Assembly (NCBI GenBank): GCA_024236415.1
Contig: JACKKN010000012.1
Location: 62,001 to 126,000, forward strand
Origin: Hyphomicrobiales bacterium
Lineage (GTDB): Bacteria; Pseudomonadota; Alphaproteobacteria; Rhodospirillales; JACKKN01
Length of the DNA: 64,000 bases
Direction of reading: 5' to 3'
This document shows, in pieces, positions 1 through 8,340 of this stretch. The position numbers were made by a program, and so were the translations under genes. Below the pieces are notes generated by a model. It made no database searches. It had not been told where the DNA came from and worked only from the letters and a program-made list of their open reading frames with translations. Positions within the stretch are counted from its first letter, which is position 1, and each line of letters begins with the position of its first letter.

Positions 1-308
1 TATTCCAGGGCCCCCGTGCGCACCATGCCGTGGCCGATGACCAGCAGCGCCAGCACGGTGATCAGCGCCGGGTTGGAGAAGCCGTCGATCAGGTGGATGG
101 CGTCCAGCCGGTTGGCGCCGTCGGGCCCGACCTCGGGGAAGAACTGGAAGAAGATCAGCAGGAAGCAGATGACGCCGATGGAGGTGACCTCGATGGACAG
201 CCTCTCGGTGGCGTAGAGCGCCAGCGCCAGGACGATCACGGCGAAGGTGGCCCAGGTGCGGAAGTCGACGTCAACCGCCGCCCCGGCCGCGGTGGTGAAG
301 GCGTTCAT
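1..308 (-). CDS. SLC13/DASS-type anion transporter, N-terminal part
   Basis: The first about 102 residues of a membrane protein that runs off the left edge of the window. It opens MNAFTTAAGAAVDVDF and is followed by a hydrophobic segment (FAVIVLALALYA) and a second one (ICFLLIFFQFF). After that comes DGFSNPALITVLALLVIGHGM, the kind of start seen in SLC13-family permeases (sodium/sulfate or dicarboxylate symporters, often carrying TrkA-C domains). The substrate cannot be read from this fragment. It lies 41 bp downstream of the Methyltransf_17 gene on the same strand and is probably the last gene of that operon. No strong ribosome-binding site is visible, so the ATG is the best but not the only possible start. 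Confidence 0.75.
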   Translation of the reverse strand, partial: MNAFTTAAGAAVDVDFRTWATFAVIVLALALYATERLSIEVTSIGVICFLLIFFQFFPEVGPDGANRLDAIHLIDGFSNPALITVLALLVIGHGMVRTGALE

Positions 309-349
309 GGATCGAGTGTAATCGAGATTCGGCCCGGGATGCCGGTAAA

Positions 350-838
350 TCAGGGATGGCGGTAGATGAAATACCGCCCCGCCGGCACGCCGTCGGGCAG
401 CGGCAGGGCCGTCCACCCCGCCGGCGCCATCTTCTGGTCCGACACGATCACCGACCCCGGCGCCATCAGCGGCGGCAGGGCCGCGGCCAGGAAGGCGGCG
501 ATGCGGGCGTTGGCGGCCTCGTCGCCGGTGCCGATGTCGGTGTGGGCCAGGGCCGCCGGGGCGCCGATGCGCGCCAGGCCGCCGGGTAGGGTCTCGGCGA
601 TGTCGCCCAGGACCATGTGCCGGTCGTCGGGGATGCAGTCCGGGTGGGCCGCCACCTGGCGGTCGAACACGAAGATCTCGCGCCCGGGCATGATCTCGCG
701 CAGGTGGTCGAAGGTGCGCCCGTTGCCCAGGCCCAGCTCCAGCACCGGCCCGGGCACCGCGGCGACCAGGCCGGCCACGTGGTTCAGGCAGTCGCGCTGG
801 GCGGTGACGCGGCGGATGAAGCTGTCCAGCCGGCTCAC
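350..838 (-). CDS. Small SAM-dependent methyltransferase (Methyltransf_17-like)
   Basis: A 162-residue protein whose whole length fits the Methyltransf_17 family. It has a Rossmann-type SAM motif LELGLGNGRTFDHL at about residues 30-43 and an acidic strand-2 residue in REIFVFDRQ. The substrate is not known. The GTG start overlaps the TGA of the upstream cyclic-nucleotide-binding gene (GTGA), so the two are translationally coupled. An in-frame extension upstream exists but only reads antisense or shifted sequence of the neighbours, so it is not taken as coding. The genetic linkage to an ABC exporter suggests, but does not show, that it modifies the exported molecule. Confidence 0.85.
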   Translation of the reverse strand: MSRLDSFIRRVTAQRDCLNHVAGLVAAVPGPVLELGLGNGRTFDHLREIMPGREIFVFDRQVAAHPDCIPDDRHMVLGDIAETLPGGLARIGAPAALAHTDIGTGDEAANARIAAFLAAALPPLMAPGSVIVSDQKMAPAGWTALPLPDGVPAGRYFIYRHP

Positions 839-1302
839 GTCGCCTCCAGCTCGTTGATGCGGTTGGCCAGCTCGCGCTCGCGGTCGGCGGCCAGGGCCAG
901 CTTCTCGCTGAGGATGCGCATCACCGACAAGGCGGCGTCGGCGTTCTGGGTGACCACGCTGAGGAACATGTCGGCGTCCACGCGCAGGACCTTGAGCGTG
1001 CCGCGGGCGCGGATGGTGGCGCTGCGCGGCTCGTTGCGGAAGATGGCCATCTCGCCGATCACGTCGTGGTCCGACAACTCGCCGACCAGCACCTCCGCAT
1101 CCTCGGCCGACAGCCAGATCTCGGCCGTGCCGGCGTCGATCAGGTACACGCCGTCGGCCTGGTCGCCCTCGTGGAACAGCTCCTCGCCGTCCTCCACGGT
1201 CAGGTATTCGCTGGCGAAGGCGATCAGCTTGATCTTGGTCGGGTCCAGCTTGGCGAACAGCGGGATCACCCGCAGGACCTTGACCGTGTCTCCGAACTCC
1301 AT
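835..1302 (-). CDS. Cyclic nucleotide-binding domain protein
   Basis: A 155-residue protein made of one cNMP-binding (CRP-like) domain, starting MEFGDTVKVLRVIPLFAKLD. The beta-roll is clear: GEELFHEGDQADGVYLIDAG at about residues 38-57, then the phosphate-binding-cassette region EMAIFRNEPRSATIRA at about residues 79-94, whose R-S-A matches the usual cNMP-binding signature. No helix-turn-helix follows, only a short C-terminal helix (REL.NRINELE) that may be coiled-coil. It is therefore more likely a sensor or regulatory partner than a transcription factor. It lies 15 bp after the ABC exporter gene and overlaps the methyltransferase start by 3 bases. Confidence 0.88.
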   Translation of the reverse strand: MEFGDTVKVLRVIPLFAKLDPTKIKLIAFASEYLTVEDGEELFHEGDQADGVYLIDAGTAEIWLSAEDAEVLVGELSDHDVIGEMAIFRNEPRSATIRARGTLKVLRVDADMFLSVVTQNADAALSVMRILSEKLALAADRERELANRINELEAT

Positions 1303-1317
1303 CTCCCCTCCTCCCGG

Positions 1318-3963
1318 CTATGCGCCGCCGGCCGCGTCGTTCAGGGCCCCGCCTTCGCGGCGCAGCTCCTCGACCGTGCCCTGGGCCACCACCTTGCCGC
1401 TGTCCATGACCAGGGCCCGCTCGAACCGGTCCGCCAGGTCGGGCCGGTTCAGCACCCAGATCAGCCCGCAACGGTCGCGAGCCTTGAACAGGTTGTCCAT
1501 GACCAGCGCCTGGGTGCCCGGGTCCAGGGCGTCGGTGGCCTGGTCGATGACCATCAGGTCGGGCCGTTTCAACAGGCTGCGGGCCAGGGCCAGCTTCTGG
1601 CGCTGGCCCACCGACATGCGGCTGCCGCCGATGCCGACCTGATAGTCCAGGCCGATCTCCATCACCGCCCGGCGCAGGTCCAGGGAATCGATGACCTCGG
1701 CGATCAGCGCCCCCACCTGGGACTGGCTCTGGCGGCGCCCGTAGACCAGCTTGCCGAACAGGATGTTGTCCTGGACCGAGGCCGCCGCATTGTACTCTTC
1801 CTGGTGGAAAAAGGCGACAGACGGGCGCAGGTCGTCGGGCAGGCCGGCGGCGAACTGCTGGCGGGCGTCCAGCAGGCGGGCGCTCAGCTCGGCGTCGACC
1901 AGGCCCAGGCGGTGGCGCGCCGGGATCAGCTTGAACGGCAGCGACATCAGCAGGCTGCGGTCGTCCTCGCCCAGGCTGTCCAGCCCGCTGGTCTCGGCGC
2001 GGCGCACGCAGGCCTGCACGTCGGGCAGGTCGTCCGAGCCGATGAACGAGTAGCGGTCGAAGAACTCGTGGTCCGGCGGCAGGTCCTGGAACAGGTCCAG
2101 CATGATGGTGGCCACCTTGAGGCCGGTGCGCAGGAACTCGCCGGCCAGGCCGGTGTCGGCCAGGATCTTCTGCACGTAGGCGTTCTGGGCCATGCGGTCG
2201 AAGTCGAACTCGTCGCCGATGGGGGTGCCGAACAGCAGGTTCTCGGCCACCGACATGTTGGTGTTGTAGCGGTCCACGTCGAAGGCCTCGACCAGGTCGC
2301 CGGCGCCGGTTTCGTCCAGGCGCCGGTGCAGCAGTTCGCGCGCCTCCAGGATGCGGGCCGCCAGGTCGGGCTTGCCCACCGGGTCGATGGTGCCCAGGAG
2401 CCCCAGGTTGTAGATGTCGCGGTCCAGGTCGACAGCGGTCAGGGTCTCGATGGCGCGGTCGGCCAGGGCCGCCGTGTCCTCGACCCCGGCGGCCGCCAGG
2501 TCGATCCAGTCGGCGCCGGGGTCGCTGGTGGTGTTGCCGGCGGCCTCGGCCTCGGACACGTAGCGCTCGCGCACCGCCAGGGCCTCGCCCTCGTAGTCCG
2601 GCTCGCGCACCACCTTGTGCTTGAGGCCGTAGTACAGGTTGTCGCGCACGCTGGCCGAGAACAGGTGCGCGTTGGGCCCCACGTAGGCCAGGCGCTGGCC
2701 GGTCACCCCCTCGGGCAGGGTCGCCAGGTTGTGGGCCCCGATCTTGATCAGGCCGCCGGTGGGGCGCAGCAGGCGCGCGATCACCTGCGCCAGGCCGCTG
2801 CGGCCGCCGCCGCTGACCCCCGCCAGGGCCACGGTCGCCCGCGAATCAACGCTGAAGGTGGCGCCCTCGACCACCTTGATGCCGCCGTCCTCCTCCAGGG
2901 TCACGTTGGTGGCGATGATCGGCCCCTCCAGGGGCAGCGGCGCCGCGTCCATGGGCTGCTGCTGCTCGTCGGTCAGCATGTCGGCGGGCTGGAACTGCTC
3001 GATCAGCTGGTCGTACTTGATCTGCGAATCGGCCATCAGCTGGTAGTAGCTGAGCAGCTCCTTCCACGGCGACGCCAGGTCCTTGTAGGCGGCCAGCACG
3101 GCCACCAGGGCGCCGAAGGAAAGCTGGCCCTTGATCACCAGGTAGCCGCCGATGGAGTAGAACAGGAACGGCGTCACCTGGGCGATGAAGTTATTGAGAA
3201 ACTTGATGAAGAACTTCTTGCGGTAGATCTGGTAGCGGATCTCGAAGATCTCGCCGACCCGCCGGGCGAAGTCCGCCCGCTCCAGCTCCGAGGTGTCGTT
3301 GGCGTGCACCTCCTGGATGCCGGCCACGGTCTCGCCGATGCGTTCGGACAGGCGCCGCACCGCCTTGACCCGCTCCTTGCCCAGCAGGTTGACCCGCCGC
3401 TGCAGCTTGGGGATCACGTACATCTGCACCGGATAGAGCGAGATGGCGGCGATGCCCAGGAACGGGTCCTGGACCATGATGAAGGTCAGGATGGTCAGCA
3501 GGGTGCCGCCCTGGAACGCCGGCAGGGCCAGGGCGTCGCCGATGAAGCCGCCCAGGGGCTCGACCTCGCCGGTGATCATGGAGATCAGCTCGCCCTGCGA
3601 CGTCTTGCGGAAGTGCGGCATGGGGAAGCGCAGCACGCGCCCGTACAGCAGGTAGCGCAGGCGCCGCAGCATGCGCTCGCCCATCTGCCCCTTGTAGACG
3701 TTGATCCAGTACTTGAAGCCGCCGTTGACCAGCACCAGGGCCAGGAAGGTGAAGCACAGGACCATCAGGTACTGGACCTGGTCCAGCGGCCGGTCGAACA
3801 GTTGCCGCGGCCCCTCGCCGCCGCCGATGGCCTCGTTGATGATGGTCTTGGGCAGGTCCATGGACATGTACAGGAACGGCAGCGACACGCCCGTGAACAC
3901 CAGCAGCAGCACCTGCTGTCGCATGCTGTAGCGGAAGATGAACTTGAAGATGCTCTGTTCCAT
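1318..3963 (-). CDS. ABC exporter fusion with degenerate, insertion-bearing ATPase domain
   Basis: An 881-residue half-transporter. Residues 1-330 form a type IV exporter membrane domain. The ATPase domain that follows is abnormal. Its Walker A reads GVSGGGRSGL (about residue 380), with arginine replacing the lysine. The signature is MSVGQ (about 783), Walker B ends VIDQ with Gln where the catalytic Glu should be, and the H-loop region reads LNRPD without His. Walker A and signature are separated by about 400 residues instead of about 110. The insert repeats a post-Q-loop-like motif three times: SVRDNLYYG, SVAENLLFG and SVQDNILFG. ATP hydrolysis is therefore doubtful, though binding is possible. 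The ATG at 3963 is preferred over an upstream start because the membrane domain begins there. First gene of the minus-strand operon. Confidence 0.88.
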   Translation of the reverse strand: MEQSIFKFIFRYSMRQQVLLLVFTGVSLPFLYMSMDLPKTIINEAIGGGEGPRQLFDRPLDQVQYLMVLCFTFLALVLVNGGFKYWINVYKGQMGERMLRRLRYLLYGRVLRFPMPHFRKTSQGELISMITGEVEPLGGFIGDALALPAFQGGTLLTILTFIMVQDPFLGIAAISLYPVQMYVIPKLQRRVNLLGKERVKAVRRLSERIGETVAGIQEVHANDTSELERADFARRVGEIFEIRYQIYRKKFFIKFLNNFIAQVTPFLFYSIGGYLVIKGQLSFGALVAVLAAYKDLASPWKELLSYYQLMADSQIKYDQLIEQFQPADMLTDEQQQPMDAAPLPLEGPIIATNVTLEEDGGIKVVEGATFSVDSRATVALAGVSGGGRSGLAQVIARLLRPTGGLIKIGAHNLATLPEGVTGQRLAYVGPNAHLFSASVRDNLYYGLKHKVVREPDYEGEALAVRERYVSEAEAAGNTTSDPGADWIDLAAAGVEDTAALADRAIETLTAVDLDRDIYNLGLLGTIDPVGKPDLAARILEARELLHRRLDETGAGDLVEAFDVDRYNTNMSVAENLLFGTPIGDEFDFDRMAQNAYVQKILADTGLAGEFLRTGLKVATIMLDLFQDLPPDHEFFDRYSFIGSDDLPDVQACVRRAETSGLDSLGEDDRSLLMSLPFKLIPARHRLGLVDAELSARLLDARQQFAAGLPDDLRPSVAFFHQEEYNAAASVQDNILFGKLVYGRRQSQSQVGALIAEVIDSLDLRRAVMEIGLDYQVGIGGSRMSVGQRQKLALARSLLKRPDLMVIDQATDALDPGTQALVMDNLFKARDRCGLIWVLNRPDLADRFERALVMDSGKVVAQGTVEELRREGGALNDAAGGA

Positions 3964-4022
3964 GCCGCCGCGGCCGATTCCCGTCCCGCACGTTCGCCGC
4001 CCTGCCCCGGGGCCGCCCGTCA

Positions 4023-4052
4023 ATTAATGCGCGACACATATACGGTTTTCAA
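4023..4052 (-). promoter_or_regulatory. Possible sigma-70 promoter of the ABC-exporter operon
   Basis: On the minus strand, TTGAAA (4052-4047) is followed after 18 bases by ATTAAT (4028-4023). It sits about 60 bp before the ABC-exporter start, in the only AT-richer stretch of the divergent 151-bp gap. Both boxes are imperfect, so this is a motif match only. Confidence 0.35.
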
Positions 4053-4114
4053 TGACGAAGCCCGGGATGTACCCTAAACAGGGGCACGGAACAACGATCC
4101 AGGGAGATCCGGTG

Positions 4115-5371
4115 ATGGCGCGCAAACGCGGTCACGCCCGCATGTTGATCTACAGCCATGACACCTTTGGCCTGGGACACCTGCGGCGGTGCCGGGCCAT
4201 CGCCCATTCCATGGTCGACCACCGGCCGGACATCTCGGTGCTTATTTTGTCCGGCTCGCCCATCATCGGCAGTTTCGGCTTCCGCACCCGGGTCGATTTC
4301 GTGCGTATCCCCGGGGTCATCAAGCTGCGCGGCGGCGACTACACCTCGCTGAGCCTGGAGATCGGGTTCGAGGAAACCCTGGCCATGCGGGCCTCGATCA
4401 TCCGCCACACGGCCGAGGCCTTCGACCCCGACATCTTCCTGGTCGACAAGGAGCCCCTGGGCCTGCGCGGCGAGGTCAAGGACACCCTGACCATGCTCAA
4501 GGCCCGCGGCACGCCCCTGGTGCTGGGCCTGCGCGACGTCCTGGACGACCCCGAGCTGCTGTCCGAGGAATGGGACCGCAAGCAGGCCATGCCGGCCCTG
4601 CGCGACCTGTACGACCACATCTGGATCTACGGCCTGCCAGAAATCTGCAACCCGCTGGAGGGAATCGACCTGCCCGACGAGGTGGCACGCAAGATCCGCT
4701 ACACCGGCTACCTGCGCCGCACCTGGACCAAGGCGTCGTCCGGCGCCATCAGCCCGGCGCCGGCCAACAACAACGCCGACTCCTACATCCTGGTCACCAC
4801 CGGCGGCGGCGGCGACGGCGCCTCGCTGATCGACTGGGTGCTGCGCGCCTACGAGCACGACCCGGACATCCCCAACCCGGCACTGCTGGTGCTGGGGCCG
4901 TTCATGCGCTCCAACCTGCAGGCCGACTTCATGGAGCGGGTGAACCACCTGGACAACGTCACCGCCATCACCTTCGACGCCAACATCGAAAGCCTGATGG
5001 CCAACGCCGCCGGCATCGTCTCCATGGGCGGCTACAACCTGTTCTGCGAGGCCCTGTCGTTCGACAAGCCGACCCTGATCTTCCCGCGCACGGTGCCGCG
5101 GCTGGAACAGTACATCCGCGCCAAACGGGCCCAGGAGCTGGGCCTGATCCGCATGCTGCCCACGGACTCGGACCGCACCCCGCAGGAGATGGCGGCGGCC
5201 CTGCGCGCCCTGCCGCAGCAGCCCAAGCCGTCCGAGGTGCACATCCCCGGCCTGCTGGACGGCCTGTCCATGATCAACAGCATGACCGACCAGTGGCTGA
5301 ACGCGCCGCACGGGTCGGGCAGCGTCCCGGCGAAGGCCCGGAAGGCCAAGGGCCTGGCGGTGATCACCTGA
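4115..5371 (+). CDS. COG4671-type glycosyltransferase (first copy)
   Basis: A 418-residue MurG/UGT-fold glycosyltransferase of the COG4671 type. The N-terminal domain has the nucleotide-sugar transferase loop FGLGHLRRC (about residues 18-26). The C-terminal domain has TTGGGGDG (about 228-235) and SMGGYNLFCEAL, the usual donor-binding region. The start is the ATG at 4115, 8 bp after the strong site AGGGAG; a GTG sits 3 bases upstream. No signal peptide or membrane segment is seen, so it should act at the cytoplasmic membrane face. It opens a seven-gene, start/stop-overlapping plus-strand cluster and has a paralogue at 8337. Donor and acceptor are not known. Confidence 0.85.
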   Translation: MARKRGHARMLIYSHDTFGLGHLRRCRAIAHSMVDHRPDISVLILSGSPIIGSFGFRTRVDFVRIPGVIKLRGGDYTSLSLEIGFEETLAMRASIIRHTAEAFDPDIFLVDKEPLGLRGEVKDTLTMLKARGTPLVLGLRDVLDDPELLSEEWDRKQAMPALRDLYDHIWIYGLPEICNPLEGIDLPDEVARKIRYTGYLRRTWTKASSGAISPAPANNNADSYILVTTGGGGDGASLIDWVLRAYEHDPDIPNPALLVLGPFMRSNLQADFMERVNHLDNVTAITFDANIESLMANAAGIVSMGGYNLFCEALSFDKPTLIFPRTVPRLEQYIRAKRAQELGLIRMLPTDSDRTPQEMAAALRALPQQPKPSEVHIPGLLDGLSMINSMTDQWLNAPHGSGSVPAKARKAKGLAVIT

Positions 5372-6609
5372 CGGTCGCCATCGTCCTCAAGGGGTATCCG
5401 CGCCTGTCGGAGACCTTCATCGCCCAGGAGATCCGGGCCCTGGAGGCCGCCGGGCTGGACCTGTTGCTGGTGTCCCTGCGCCACCCCACGGACAAGCACG
5501 TGCATCCGGTGCACCGCGAGATCGCGGCCCCGGTCACCTACCTGCCCGAATACCTGCACCAGGAACCCGGGCGGGTATGGCGGGCCTGGCGCGCCCTGCG
5601 CCGCACCGCCGCCTACGCCCGCGCCCGCCGGGTCTGGCTCGGCGACCTGCGCCGCGACCTGACCAGCAACCGGGTGCGCCGCTTCGGCCAGGCCCTGGTG
5701 CTGGCCCACGAACTGCCGCCGGATGTCACCTGGCTGTACGCCCACTTCCTGCACACGCCGGCGTCGGTGGCCCGCTACGCCGCCGTCCTGCGCGGCCTGC
5801 CGTGGAGCTGCTCGGCCCACGCCAAGGACATCTGGACCTCGCCGGATTGGGAAAAGCGCGAGAAGCTGGCCGACCTGCGCTGGCTGGTCACCTGCACCCG
5901 CGCCAACGCCGACCACCTGGCGGCCCTGGCGCCCGACCCGGCGCGGGTGTCCCTGGTCTACCACGGCCTGGACTTCGCCCGCTTCCCGCCGCCCGAGGCG
6001 CCCCATTCCCAGCGCGACGGCAGCGACCCGGCGGCGCCGGTGGTGATCCTCTCGGTCGGCCGGGCGGTGGCCAAGAAGGGGTATCCGGACCTGATCGCCG
6101 CCCTGGCGGCCCTGCCGGCGGGGCTGCACTGGCGCCTGGTGCACATCGGCGGCGGGCCGCTGCTGCAGGACCTCAAGGACCGCGCCGAACAGGCCGGCAT
6201 CGCCGGGCGCATCGACTGGCTGGGGGCGCGGCCGCAGGACGAGGTGCTGGCCCGCTACCGCGCCGCCGACCTGTTCGTGCTGGCCTCGCGCATCGCCGCA
6301 GACGGCGACCGCGACGGCCTGCCCAACGTGCTGATGGAGGCCCAGAGCCAGGCCCTGGCCTGTGTCGCCACCCGGGTCTCGGCCATCCCCGAGCTGATCG
6401 AGGACGGGGCTACCGGCCTGCTGGTGCCGCCCGACGACCCGGCGGCCCTGGCCTCGGCCATCGGCGACCTGGCGCGGGACCCGGACCGGCGCCGGCGCCT
6501 GGGCGAGCTGGGCATGGCGCGGGTGCGGGCCGACTTCTCGGTGGACGCCGGCATCGCCCGCCTGCTGCCCAGGTTCGCGGAGGCCAGGCAGGGCGGAGAC
6601 CGCCCGTGA
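5368..6609 (+). CDS. Glycosyltransferase family 4 protein, probable CTG start
   Basis: About 413 residues with a GT4 layout. The N-terminus reads TVAIVLKGYPRLSETFIAQE, typical of these proteins, and mid-protein SVGRAVAKKGYPDLI starts the donor domain. The ADLFVLASR...GLPNVLMEA stretch carries the retaining-transferase E-x7-E region. No ATG, GTG or TTG exists in frame near the conserved start. The only candidate is CTG at 5368, which overlaps the previous stop as CTGA, like the other junctions of this operon. The stop overlaps the next GTG start. It probably adds a sugar during synthesis of the same surface glycan; specificity is unknown. Confidence 0.85.
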   Translation: MTVAIVLKGYPRLSETFIAQEIRALEAAGLDLLLVSLRHPTDKHVHPVHREIAAPVTYLPEYLHQEPGRVWRAWRALRRTAAYARARRVWLGDLRRDLTSNRVRRFGQALVLAHELPPDVTWLYAHFLHTPASVARYAAVLRGLPWSCSAHAKDIWTSPDWEKREKLADLRWLVTCTRANADHLAALAPDPARVSLVYHGLDFARFPPPEAPHSQRDGSDPAAPVVILSVGRAVAKKGYPDLIAALAALPAGLHWRLVHIGGGPLLQDLKDRAEQAGIAGRIDWLGARPQDEVLARYRAADLFVLASRIAADGDRDGLPNVLMEAQSQALACVATRVSAIPELIEDGATGLLVPPDDPAALASAIGDLARDPDRRRRLGELGMARVRADFSVDAGIARLLPRFAEARQGGDRP

Positions 6610-7741
6610 GGATCGCCTTCTACGCGCCCCTGAAGCCGCCCGACAGCCCGGTGCCGTCGGGCGACCGGCGCATGGCGCGCCTGCTGATGGCGGCCCTGCG
6701 CCGGGCCGGCCACCGGGTCGACCTGGCCAGCCGTTTCCGCGCCTACGACGGTGCCGGCGACCCGGCGCGCCAGGACCGGCTGCGCCGGCGCGGTGCCGGG
6801 CTGGCGGCGCGCTACCTGACCCGGCCGGCGCCGCCGCCGGACCTGTGGTTCACCTATCACCTGTACCACAAGGCGCCGGACTGGATCGGCCCGGCGGTGG
6901 CCCGGGCCCTGGACATCCCCTATGTGGTGGCCGAGGCGTCCTACGCCCCCAAGCGGGCCGGCGGGCCGTGGGACACGGGCCACCGGGGGGTCGCCGAGGC
7001 CCTGGCCCGGGCGGCCCTGGTGATCGGCCTGAACCCCGCGGACGCGGCCTGCGTGGCGCCGCTGCTGCGGCCCGGGGCCAGGCTCATGAACCTGCGCCCG
7101 TTCCTGGACCCGGTGCCCTTCGCCGCCGCCGCCCGCCGCCGCGAGGCGCACCGCCGCGAGTTTGCCCTCCGCCACACCCTGGACCCCGACGTGCCCTGGA
7201 TCGTCTGCGTCGCCATGATGCGGCCGGGCGACAAGCTGGCCTCGTACCGGGTGCTGGGCGCGGCGCTGGAGCGCCTGGACGACATCCCCTGGTCGCTGCT
7301 GGTGGCCGGCGACGGCCCGGCGCGCAACGACGTGCTGGCCGCCTGCCGCGGGGTCGAGCGGCGGGTGCGCTGGCTGGGCCAGGTGGCGCCGGCGGACCTG
7401 CCGGCCCTGTACGCCGCCGCCGACGCCTACGCCTGGCCCGCCGTCAACGAGGCCTACGGCATGGCCTTCCTGGAGGCCCAGGCGGCCGGCCTGCCGGTGG
7501 TGGCCGGCGCCACCGGCGGCGTGCCCCAGGTGGTGGCCGACGGCGAGACCGGCCTGCTGGTGCCGGTGGGCGACGCCGCCGCCTTCGCCGACGCCCTGGG
7601 CCGCCTGCTGGGCGACGGCGGCCTGCGCGCCCGCCTGGGCGCCGCCGCGGCCCGGCGGGTGGACCGGGACCACGGCCTGGCCGCCGCCGCCGCGACCCTG
7701 GACCGCGCCCTGGCCGGCCTGGCGGCGGGGGCGGGCCGTGA
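6606..7741 (+). CDS. Glycosyltransferase family 4 protein with frame break at its 3' end
   Basis: A GT4-type protein of about 378 residues: N-terminal IAFYAPLKPPDSPVPSGDRR, donor domain with LLVAGDGPARNDVL and PAVNEAYGMAFLEAQAAGLP. It starts with GTG in a GTGA overlap. The expected stop, TGA at 7739-7741 overlapping the next GTG, is out of frame. As read, the frame has no stop and continues through the phosphatase gene into the glycosyltransferase ending at 9500. One extra G in the GGGGG run at 7727-7731 would restore the normal coupled stop. I therefore annotate the end at 7741 and treat the break as a sequencing error or a real indel; a 964-residue fusion is less likely. Confidence 0.75.
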
Positions 7742-8340
7742 CCGACCTGGCGCTGGTCCGCCACGGGCCCACCGACTGGAACGCCGACCGGCGCATCCAG
7801 GGCCGCGCCGACCGGCCCCTCTCGGCGGCCGGCCGCGCGGCCGTGGCCGCCTGGCGCCTGCCGCCGCCGTTCCGCGACTTCAATGTGGTCTGCAGCCCCC
7901 TGCGCCGGGCCCGGGAAACGGCCGCCGCCCTGGCCGGCGCGGCGCCGGTCGAACCGGACCTGGTGGAGATGGACTGGGGTTCCTGGGAAGGCCGGCGCCT
8001 GGCCGACCTGCGCGCCGAGCTGGGCCCGGCCATGGCCGCCAACGAGGACCGGGGCCTGGACTTCCGCCCCACGGGCGGCGAGAGCCCGCGCGACGTGCAG
8101 GCCCGCCTGGCGCCCTGGCTCGCCGCCGTGGCGCGGCGCCGCCGGCCGACCCTGGCGGTGACCCACAAGGGCGTGATCCGCGCCGTCTACGCCCTGGCCG
8201 CGGGCTGGGACATGACCGGCAAGGCGCCGCACCGGCTGGCCAACGCCGCCCTGCACCACTTCCGCCTGGACGGCGACGGACATCCCGCCATCGTCGCCCT
8301 GAACATCCCCCTGGACGCGGACCGGGAGGCGGCGCCGTGA
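7738..8340 (+). CDS. Histidine phosphatase family protein
   Basis: A 200-residue member of the histidine phosphatase (phosphoglycerate-mutase-like) superfamily. The catalytic RHG motif is at the N-terminus (LALVRHGPTDWN, residues 4-15). The acid/base region is EMDWGSWEG (about 79-87) and the second histidine is in VTHKGVIRA (about 140-148). Members dephosphorylate small phosphorylated metabolites or sugars. Its position between glycosyltransferase genes, with GTGA overlaps at both ends, suggests a sugar-phosphate or nucleotide-sugar precursor as substrate; this is inference. No signal peptide, so cytoplasmic. Confidence 0.9.
   Translation: MTDLALVRHGPTDWNADRRIQGRADRPLSAAGRAAVAAWRLPPPFRDFNVVCSPLRRARETAAALAGAAPVEPDLVEMDWGSWEGRRLADLRAELGPAMAANEDRGLDFRPTGGESPRDVQARLAPWLAAVARRRRPTLAVTHKGVIRAVYALAAGWDMTGKAPHRLANAALHHFRLDGDGHPAIVALNIPLDADREAAP

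Noticed and set aside
1066..4077. 1003-codon plus-strand open frame across the ABC exporter
   Set aside because: Antisense to a recognised gene, repetitive Gln/Leu/Ala/Val composition and no motif.
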